Shown here in pieces: positions 22,608 to 31,900 of a stretch of 64,000 nucleotides of DNA. This stretch comes from Tridacna crocea (taxonomy: Eukaryota; Mollusca; Bivalvia; Cardiida; Cardiidae), in NCBI GenBank assembly GCA_943736015.1, contig OX031063.1, positions 6,181,001 through 6,245,000 on the forward strand, written 5' to 3'. Position 1 is the stretch's first letter; each line of letters starts with the position of its first letter. A program made the position numbers and the translations under genes. The notes beneath the pieces are model-generated. The model searched no databases. It saw nothing but the letters and a program-made list of their open reading frames with translations, and had not been told where the DNA came from.

Positions 22608-23190
22608 TATGCTTCTTGAACAGCTTCTTATTTTCAAAGCAACAAAATCTAGTGCTGTGAAGTACACAAGAAACATCTAAAAGGATGAAAAATCTCTGAA
22701 TTATATAGAAACACTGTGACAGATGAAGAAAAGTCTTGAAAATGGCCTTGTTGATTTCCCGCTAGGTTGAAAGCTTTAAATCAAAAGAGAAGTATACGTT
22801 ATATTGTTGCAGTAAATGAATTCAGAAATGACAAAGAAAAGATTGCCTGTTGGGAAAAGAGCCCAGATTGAATATGGCAATTATTCCTTGATTGTAAGAT
22901 GAGATAGCATGCAATAAATTTCTATATATAGGAAGACAATTAAAGACAATTGCAGAAACTAAATGCCAGAGGCTGCCATGTTTTCACTTTGTCTATTCGA
23001 GAATTTTCTGATATCAAATTGATTCTACGATGATTGCACCCTCTTCACTATTTACCACCTTATATGGTAAAAAACAAGAAGGAATGCTGATCACCAGCAT
23101 TTTCTCTTTTTCTAACCTTTTTTAAAAAATTTTCTTTTCCGCAGAGTTTCTAAAAACACAGGATCATTTGCATTAAAATGATAGCTGTAC
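22608..23190. other. No recognised feature
   Basis: Intron sequence with a worn MITE core near 23070-23120 (GGAATGCTGATCACCAGCATTTTC) and nothing else that I can name. Confidence 0.5.
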
Positions 23191-23541
23191 TTAACGTAGT
23201 AGACCCCTAATAGAAAACAGCTATTTCCACAATAATATTATCCTACAAAATTTGCTATGATTAAAAAAGAGTGTTATTGTACTGCTTTAACCAAGCCACT
23301 TTTCCCTTTTTGTCTTTTTAATAATTATCACTTATAAATCTAAAACCACTATATTTTCATTACAAAGAGAGTAATTACCTCCCTTTTCTGGAAACTAACA
23401 AAACTATTTACAAATAATTTCAAGATAGGCGTAAAGAAATTTCTGGTCCATTAAAAATACCTGTATAAATCTGTATTTATCAACTATCAAGAAAACTTTA
23501 TGCAATGCAGCACTAGAGGTATTAGGGGTCTACTACCTTAA
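23191..23541. mobile_element. Second TTAA-flanked MITE, 351 bp
   Basis: TIRs TTAACGTAGTAGACCCCTAA and (reverse) TTAAGGTAGTAGACCCCTAA match over 22 bp with one change. The interior is unrelated to the 229-bp family and has no frame. TTAA at both ends suggests piggyBac-type targeting. Only one copy is in the window. Confidence 0.82.
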
Positions 23542-23717
23542 TAGTTTCTGATTTTTTTCCCTAGAAAATGTTCAAACCTAAATGATCCTACTTAGTACCC
23601 ATAGGGTACTGGGTTAAACATTAGAGCAAAAAAATAATACAGAAAGGACATTTTAGATTAGGGAAAAATCTCCAAATGTGCATTCTTTAAGAAATGTTTT
23701 CAGACCAGAGTACATCA

Positions 23718-24527
23718 ACAAGAGGGCCAATATGGCCCTGTATCGCTCCACTGGCTTTTTAACCCTTTACCACTGAAATTGAAGTGTTCATGATCCTGAA
23801 AAAGAGGCCTTCAAAAACAATGAACACTGTCAGGAAAAAAAAGAGGTTTATTTGTTTGCATGAAAGGTAGAGTTCTTGGAAAAGAAAACTGAATGATAGA
23901 AACCTTACTTTGAATTCAATATTAAACGCATGTGAGCATATTAACTGTTAGCATCAAAATGAATCACTCTCCCTGAAAACAGACTTATTTTCTATCAAAA
24001 AACTTAAATGTGTAGCACTAATCATGTATCACTGCAGTTTGATAATCAAGGGAGGTAACTAGTAACAAACTTTATCCTCTATTAAAAAAAGTTACTTCCC
24101 TTGATCAATGTTGAAATAACTATTATGTGGAAGCCTATGTTAAACTTGTCATCCCAGGACTGGAGCCCATTTTGACCCCAGGCCTATAATATGAACAAAC
24201 TTATTAAAGGTCCATTAGATAAAGCTACATGCCAAATTCAGTAGCCCTGGGCCTTGCAGTTTCAGAGAAGAAGATTTTAAAAAATGTTAATATTTTTTAA
24301 GTTTTGTAGCCATGGCAACCAGCTAGAGTTTTTGAAAAATCAAATTCTTACAGGAGGACCATGGCAGTATAATTTCTGGGAAGTTTCATCAAATTTGGTT
24401 GGGTAGTTTCAGAGAAAAGGATGTTTGAAATAGAAGTTAACTCACACTCGCACGGACTGACGGATGTACAACTGACACCTGGCCATGACATATGCCCACT
24501 GGCCTTTGGCCAGCGAAGCTAAAAATG
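23718..24527. mobile_element. AGAGGGCC interspersed repeat, second copy
   Basis: Starts AAGAGGGCCAATATGGCCCT. It shares TTTCAGAGAAGAAGATTTT and AGTTTC..CAAATTTGGT with 9072-10297 but has no array. The end differs (GGCCTTTGGCCAGCGAAGCTAAAAATG). A TTAA MITE left end is embedded at about 23757-23830. Confidence 0.65.
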
Positions 24528-24868
24528 CTGCAAATTTAAATCAAGATCAGACTGCATATTCTATGAGGCCTGATCTTGAGGTAAGTTGTCCACAACAGAA
24601 TCTTTCATATGTTCAATCCTCTAGGAATCATAAAATTTTTAACCAGTTGAATGCATTTTAAATCTGTCCAAATTAAAAGTATCTGGAGACAATACATATT
24701 CTCAAATGGTGCTTAGCCGGGCAATTCAGTGGCTTATCTGATTCATTACCATGTGGTCTGAGTTTGATATCCTGTTTAGGCAAACTTTTTCAAGCCAGCT
24801 CTTCACCTCTGATGCATGTGAGAACAGCAGTCAGTGACTTCGAGAGGAAGTTGTGTTAATAGTGGTGT

Positions 24869-25097
24869 TTAACCCATTACCACACAATCCCTACTTTTGA
24901 TGCTCTCGAGAAAAAAGCCTTTAGAAAACATTGTGGGAAAAGGAGAAAATGCTGGCAACCAGCATTTTCTCCTTTTCCCACAATGTTTTCGACCCTTCAC
25001 AAAACAAATTCCAAATTTTCAGTCACTTTTATTTTGTCATCTGCAAATGCTTTCAATTTGAACCAGTCTAAAATATTGTCGTTTGGTAATGGGTTAA
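24869..25097 (+). mobile_element. TTAA MITE class A, 229 bp
   Basis: Complete; core GCTGGCAACCAGC with a C-A centre. Confidence 0.94.
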
Positions 25098-25191
25098 AAA
25101 GCCAGGAAACACATGTGTAGGTACACTGACCCCATGATGTGACATTAGCTATTAAAGTAGCATTGAAACCGAATACAATCAACTAAAATCT

Positions 25192-25335
25192 TCAAATGGT
25201 GGAATTTATCATTCAAACCCAAACAAACAGAAAAGAATAAACAACTGCAGCATTTCCTTCTTTTCACACGGTGTTTTCCAAAGTTATCTTCCTTGAGTTC
25301 CTTAAAACAAAAGCTTATTAGGTAAAGAGTTAACT
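25192..25335 (-). mobile_element. TTAA MITE, right-half remnant
   Basis: Retains CACGGTGTTTTCCAAAG and the end TTAGGTAAAGAGTTAA. The core is gone. Confidence 0.5.
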
Positions 25336-25551
25336 CCATGGAGCTGCCAATCAAACCCATACAGCTGGACAAGGAGATCTAATTACTGTAGTAGCTATTG
25401 TACAAGTTTTCCCGGAAACAGGAATCCCGTCCCTGTACTAATCTTCTATAATCTGCCTACATCAAAGTGGCATGGATTGTACTGGTTCAATAACATCACC
25501 TTCAGGTTAACGCTTTTCCCTCGCATCATTTTGAGATTATACACTTCCCTC

Positions 25552-25850
25552 ATGATCAGCCTGCATAGCTCAGTTGGTAGTGCGTAGGACTTGTAATCAT
25601 GAGGATGTAGGTTCAGTCCCCACCGCTGGCCATCTAAAATTACTTATAGTCTTTCTGATGAGACTTTAACCAAGGTCCTGTGTGACGGTGCTAAACACAA
25701 ACACATTAAAGAACCTGGTGAGACTTAGAATGGGCTTTGTCCTGTATCTGCACTATCCCCTGTAACAATACCAACAGCCTTCAGGGGGGCGTTGCCCATA
25801 TGGGAAACCGGTGTCGACGATAAAGACAAATTCAATCAATCCCTCATATC
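25552..25850 (+). mobile_element. tRNA-derived SINE, family epsilon
   Basis: Head GCATAGCTCAGTTGGTAGTG (A box) and AGGTTCAGTCCC (B box), then a body with GGAAACCGGTGTCGACGATA and an AT-rich tail. About 295 bp. It is not a tRNA gene: the acceptor stem does not pair. Confidence 0.82.
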
Positions 25851-26680
25851 ATTTTGAGGTTAACTTTTCCCTCACATCACCAGGTTAACACCTTTTCCTC
25901 ACATCATTTTGAGGTTAACACGTCCCTCACATCATTTTGAGGTCAACACTTTTTCCTCACTTCAACTTCAGGTTAATACCTTTTCCACACATTATTTTGA
26001 GATTAACACTATCCCTCACATCATTTTGAGGTTAAAGCCTTTCCCTGACATTATTTTGAGGTTTACACTTTCCCTCACATTATTTTGAGGTTAACCCTTC
26101 CCTAAAATCACCTTCAGATTAAAGCTTTTCTCTCACATCATTTTGAGGTTAACACTTTCCCTCACATTATTTTGAGGTTAACCCTTCCCTAAAATCACCT
26201 TCAGATTAAAGCTTTTCTCTCACATCATTTTGAGGTTAACACTTTCCCCTCACATTATTTTGATGCAGACATTTAAACCCATTACCAGACGACAAAATTT
26301 TAACCTTGTCCATATTGAAAGCATTTGCAGACAACAATTTCAGTGTGGCTCAAATGGTTCAATTTTTCTTTGATAGGGGAGAAAACATTGTGGGAAAAGG
26401 AGAAAATGCTGGTTACCAGCATTTTCTCCTTTTCTCACAATGTTTTCAAAAGGCTTCTTTCCCAGGGGCATCAAAAGTCCGGACTGTGTGGTAAAGAGTT
26501 AACCTCACATCAATTCAAGGTCAACCCTTTCCTTTTGCATCATTCCAAGGTTAAAACTTTTTCTTTCATTATTTAGAGTTTAACACTTTTCCCACATCAT
26601 TTTGAACTTAACACATTTCCCTTGCATCATTTTGCGGATACCAATTTTCTCTTACATCATTTTAAGGTTAGCACCGTCTC
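25845..26680. repeat. ~30-bp minisatellite interrupted by a MITE
   Basis: About 20 units of TCATTTTGAGGTTAACACTT with TCCCTCACA. A block of about 90 bp is itself duplicated (26080-26175 and 26165-26250). A TTAA MITE (26273-26502) splits the array. Confidence 0.88.
26273..26502 (-). mobile_element. TTAA MITE class A, 230 bp, inside the minisatellite
   Basis: Complete. The GTTAAC in each minisatellite unit supplies TTAA target sites. Confidence 0.93.
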
Positions 26681-27010
26681 CAACTTTATCTTAAGCCTGG
26701 TTACAAGTATTTTCTTCTATCCATATGCAGTTGCCAGCCACTATTTATGGTTAGGACTAATTTTCTGGAAATGCAAAGAGTTACCTCCTAGAGTGCAATG
26801 ATTATTTCCAAAGAAGGCTCTAACAAGACCCAAGAATTCAGTTCCAATGCTCTCTATGTCTGAATATATCACAAAATACTTAACATTATAGTCAAAAGAT
26901 TAGGCTGCATTTTCTGTGCAATCTGTACTTTGATTTACAACATCAATCTGTGAAAGCAACTACAGTTGACAGTTGGCATCATGTGTTCTTACAACTTATA
27001 CTAGTCTCTT

Positions 27011-27241
27011 TTAACTCATTACCAAACGATAAAATTTTAGGCTTGTCCAAATCGAAAGCATTTTGCAGACAACAAAATAAAAGTGACTGAAAATTTTAAA
27101 ATTTGTTTTGTGAAGGGTAGAAAGCATTGCGGGAAAAGGAGAAAATGCTGGTTACCAGCATTTTCTCCTTTTCCCACAATGTTTTCTAAAGTCGTCTTTC
27201 TCCGGGTCATCAAAAGTAGGGATTGTGAGGTAATGGGTTAA
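27011..27241 (-). mobile_element. TTAA MITE class A, 231 bp
   Basis: Complete; core perfect with arms CATTGCGGG / CCCACAATG (one mismatch). Confidence 0.93.
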
Positions 27242-27440
27242 CTCTGCCTCCTGGGAACTATATTGGTACTGAATGTTGGGCCCAATGAAAAACCCCAAAG
27301 TTGACACCCACTCAAGAGTCCTAAACTCAGGACCTTTTGGTTATGTGGCTAATGCTCTACCTCACAGCCACAGACACCAGATCTGGCACCTTACAGGTTA
27401 AGTATGATCCAATACCAAAAGTAAACAATCCCTGGGTCCC

Positions 27441-27627
27441 TATTCACCAGTAATCCTTTGAAATATTCTTTGTCTACTTTTCAAGAATTTTCTTCATTTG
27501 AAAGTTACACATCTTCTGATTGACTAAATGGTTTAGCCAATCAGAAGTTGTGTAACTTTCAAATGAAGAAAATTCATCAGCAGTAGACTGAGACCTTTCT
27601 CTTGTATGGTTGGTGAGTACTGACCCT
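27441..27627. mobile_element. CCAATCAG foldback MITE, copy 3
   Basis: The best-preserved copy. Arms of more than 30 bp read AAAGTTACACATCTTCTGAT ... and the complement around GACTAAATGGTTTAGCC. It ends 24 bp before the BEL element. Confidence 0.85.
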
Positions 27628-27650
27628 AATTAAGGTTAAATGTTAAGCCC

Positions 27651-28906
27651 TGTAATGGATCATATTTTTTATAAGCTTATTCTTTCCAATGGCTTTCCAT
27701 TGTTAGTTGTTATTTGTCAGATTTGGAACTGGCATCAGGTGTCAAGGGACGTAACTCTCTTTAGCTGATCAGTCGATCAGTTTGATAGAGTTACTTCTCT
27801 TAGACTGGATTTGCATTTCAGTATTGCGAGAGTTATTCGCCTTTACTGAAGCTCTCCTTTTGCACGTGAAGTCCAATATGGATGCAGCAGGGAAGAGAAA
27901 ATTCCTGTTTAGTGGTCGAGAATGTGTAAACTATAGTGGTGCACAGGGTAATTATTGTCATTTTTGTGTGTTAAACACTTCTATATTTCAATCGCTTTGT
28001 CATACTTTGCTGTTGGACTTGAATAGGTGCATTTTGGAGTATTTAAGTTTATGATGACGTCATTTTGTTTAAACTGCTTGGAGGGAATTGATATAGAAAT
28101 CCCACTCTTTTCTATCAAAGCTGGAGTTTATAAGTCGTAAATAGAGTTTTAACCCTTATTCTGTCAAATAACTTCTGTTTAACATTTCAAGTATTCAGCA
28201 GAGACCTAGTTTTGCAATTTCCAAAACTTTTTTGGGAAAAGATAGGTCCTGATCAAAGACTGTGAATCTAGGATCAGAATGCATGTTCTGTGCAGTCTGA
28301 TCTTGATCTACAGTGTTTGCAAAGGGCGGTGAGTCATGTTTAGGGACTTAATATATGAGTTAACATTGTGGAGCAAGTGCCTTTTGTGCATGAGTCACTT
28401 TATTTCTATTGGTTCATGTGCATCAAGTTGTTGTATGCTTCTTGCTGCACATACAGATTAGTCTCAGGATTAGTGTAATCTTAGGCTTAGCTCTGCTATA
28501 GCCTGAGGAGTTTCATACTTTGTTGCAATATTTAACCTTTTTATTAGAATTTTAGACTGTCACAATTAATTGCACTTTTAACTGGAAGTACATGTATGAT
28601 GTTGAAAACATTTGAATATTCATTGTATAAAATTAGAAATACATTGTGGCAAATGAGACGGTTGCCTATTCAGAGCAATTGGTGCATTTGCCAAAATGCT
28701 TTTCCATAGATTTGGAGAAAACATTATCTTTGGGAAAGAATAAGAGATGAAAACATATAGTACATTGAATTTATTTGTATATTTCAGTTTTTTATGGAAT
28801 ATTTAACCATTAACTTTGCAAATAAAGTTATCCGGGAAAACATTGGTGTTATTAATAACAGAAGACCAAGAAGAGTCCCGGGGTTAGCTGTGTGTGATAC
28901 AGTACA
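27651..28906 (+). repeat. 5' LTR of the BEL/Pao element
   Basis: Begins TGTAATGG and ends AGTACA, with the TG...CA borders usual for LTRs. The small frame at 27782-28054 occurs identically in the 3' LTR and shows no known domain. A TTAACC...TTTAGACTG stretch and an imperfect CATTGTGGCAAA dyad near 28530-28745 resemble the local TTAA MITE. Confidence 0.96.
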
Positions 28907-28941
28907 ATAAAAAACCTTGCTTATTATAAGATTTACACATC

Positions 28942-31900
28942 ATGGAGAGTACCAAAACAAGATTATCTGCAAGAACAGAAAAAGGGGAAGGGTTATTTCA
29001 AGAAAATCTGAAAAAACAAAGAGAAAAATTGCTAAAAGTTCAGAAAGAAATTGACAGTACTTTGTCAAGGTATATTTCACCAGATGTTGATGAAGATAGA
29101 CAGGCTTATAAAATTCAAATAGAGAAACTGAAAATTGATCTGCATAGAGTTTATACAGAATTAGTTGATTTTTTAGTTAGAAACAAAGAAGAACAGTTAA
29201 TGATTGAAGAAAAGTTCAATTATAGTAGATATTTGGAACAGATTGAATTTACATTAGGTAGAGCAGTTGCAGATACAGTTTCGCATAAATCAGAAAGTTC
29301 ATCAAGATCATCTAAATACAGAGCTAAAGCTGAAGCAGCTAAAGTAAAATTACAGTACATTCAGCAAGAAGTTGAATTAAAGAAGCAACAAGCAGTTTTA
29401 GCTGCAGAATTAGAGTTACTAAATTCTCGCAAAGAAGTAGCAGCATTAGAAGCTGAAGCTGGTCTGTATGAAGCTTTGTCTGATAAATGTTCAGTTGTGT
29501 CTCAGCCACCTGTAAATTCACGACAAAAAACTGAAGAGTATGTTAATTCATTGTTTGTTAATAAACAACAAAATGAGAATCAGAATATTTCATCAGAAGT
29601 GGTTCAGTGCCTCTACAGAAAAGATGTTTTACTTAGTCGGTTAAGCAAGTTTAGTGACAATCCGGCATATTTCTCTGTTTGGAAAGCAACTTTCAAAAGT
29701 GTTGTCAATGAACTAAGACTATCAGCAAGAGAAGAAATAGACTTGTTGTTAAAGTGGCTTGGACCAAGTTCAACAAATCAAGCATGGAGCATTCATGCTA
29801 GTAATGCTAATGCGCCAGAAAAAAGTTTAGAAAGAATATGGCAGAGATTGGAAGAAAGGTTCGCTGCACCTGAAATAGTGCATTCAACAATAACTAAAAA
29901 AATTTACTCTTTTCCTCGGATATCTACTGACTTGACCAAATTGTATGAATTAGCGGACGTTACAACAGAAATAGAATACTTAAAAGAAGATCCAAAGCTT
30001 GCTTTAGCATTTTCCCTCTATGACTCTTCCATTGGTGTTAACCAGTTAGTTACTAAGTTACCACATTATATCCAAGACAAGTGGACAAATAAAGCTGTAG
30101 AATATAAAAGAAAGTATAATGCATCTTATCCTCCATTTTCTGTATTTGCACAATTTATCAGAGATCAGGCAAGAGATAGGAATGACCCAAGCTTTGGATA
30201 TGAAACAGAAAGGTTAAGACAGAGAGGAAAAAGAACAGAATTTAGTGTTAAGAAAACTGATACAAAGCAGAGCAAGGACAATTTATCCAACACTACTAGT
30301 AATAAGAAAGTAGATTCAGATTCATTAGAATTTAACTGTTTATTTCATGACCTACCTCATTCTCTAAACAAGTGTACAAAGTTTAGAAAGCTTCCCTTAA
30401 GTGACAGAAAACATCAGTTATTTGTAAACAGAGTCTGTTTCAAGTGTTGTGAGTCGAAACAACATTTAGCAGGGGAATGTAAAGCGTCAATTAAATGTGA
30501 CATTTGTGCATCGAACACACACTCAACCGCTCTACATGATTTTGGGAGAAAGCCAAAGAGTGTAAGTGACAACAGCGGGGAGAATAGTGGTTCAAAGAGA
30601 GATTTCACAGATACAAGAAATCCTATTGTAACTAAACATACAAATCTAAACAAAGGTGACAAGTTTAAGTCTTGTGCAAAGGCTCTTCTTGTAAAAGTCT
30701 ACAAGAAAGATAGACCAAATCATTATATGTTGACATACGCATTAATAGATGATCAGAGTAATAGATCGTTAGCCAAAACTGAGTTGCTTGACTATTTCAG
30801 TGAATGTAGTTCCAATATTGAGTATACTTTGTCATCTTGTGGTGGTCAAGTGTTGAAGAGTGGCCGAGTGTCAGAAGGGTTTGTTGTTGAAAGTATGCGT
30901 GACAATGAAAAAATAGAGTTGTCTCCCCTCATTGAATGTAATGATATTCCAAACAATAAAGATGAAATCCCAACACCAGAAGTATGTGAACAGTTTTCCC
31001 ATTTGAAAGGGTTAAAGGCTGATATTCCAAAATTACAGCATCAAGCTAATACGCTATTATTGATAGGAAGGGACAATCCTATGGCACATCATGTGCTTGA
31101 ACAAATAGTGGGAGAGGATAATGAACCATTTGCACAGAAGTTGAGACTTGGATGGGTCATTGTAGGTGAAGTTTGTTATGGTTCCTTTCATTCGTCAAGA
31201 ACTGTAAATGTAAGCAAAACATATATACTCAACAATCAGAGACCGTCACTTTTTAAATCATGTGATATGACATTTAAATGTGACATTCAGAGTAGTGATG
31301 TTAAAACTAGCAGAGATTTTGATAGTGTAGGTAGTACAGTCTTTGAAAGAACAATTCATGACAATAAAATTGGCCCATCTATAGAAGATAAACAGTTTAT
31401 TAAAGTCATGGAGAACAACTGGGAGAAAACAGAAAATGGCAATTGGATATTTCCATTACCTTTCAAAGAAAAATCTCTTAACAGACCATTACCATCAAAT
31501 TTTCAGTCAGCCAAAAAGAGAACTGACATACTATGCCAGAGTCTGAAGAAAAACTCAGAAAAATGTGAAGATTTTTGTCAGTTTATGGGAGAAATGTTGA
31601 AAAATGGCCATGCTGAAATAGCACCGTCTTTACAGAAGGGGGAAGAACATTGGTACCTCCCAATATTTGGTGTCTACCACCCACGAAAACCTAGAAAAAT
31701 ACGTGTAGTATTCGATTCATCTGCCAAATACAATGGAGTCTGCTTAAATGATGTGCTTATGACTGGACCTGATTTGACTAACAGTTTGATTGGTGTTCTC
31801 TTACGATTTAGGAAACACAAAATTGCAGTAATAGCAGATATTCAGCAGATGTTTTTCTGTTTTTACGTGAAACCAGAACACAGGAATTTCCTACGCTTTT

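Noticed and set aside
27782-28054. 90-residue frame in the LTR as a gene
   Set aside because: It is repeated identically at 35233-35505 because both lie in the LTRs, and no domain is seen.
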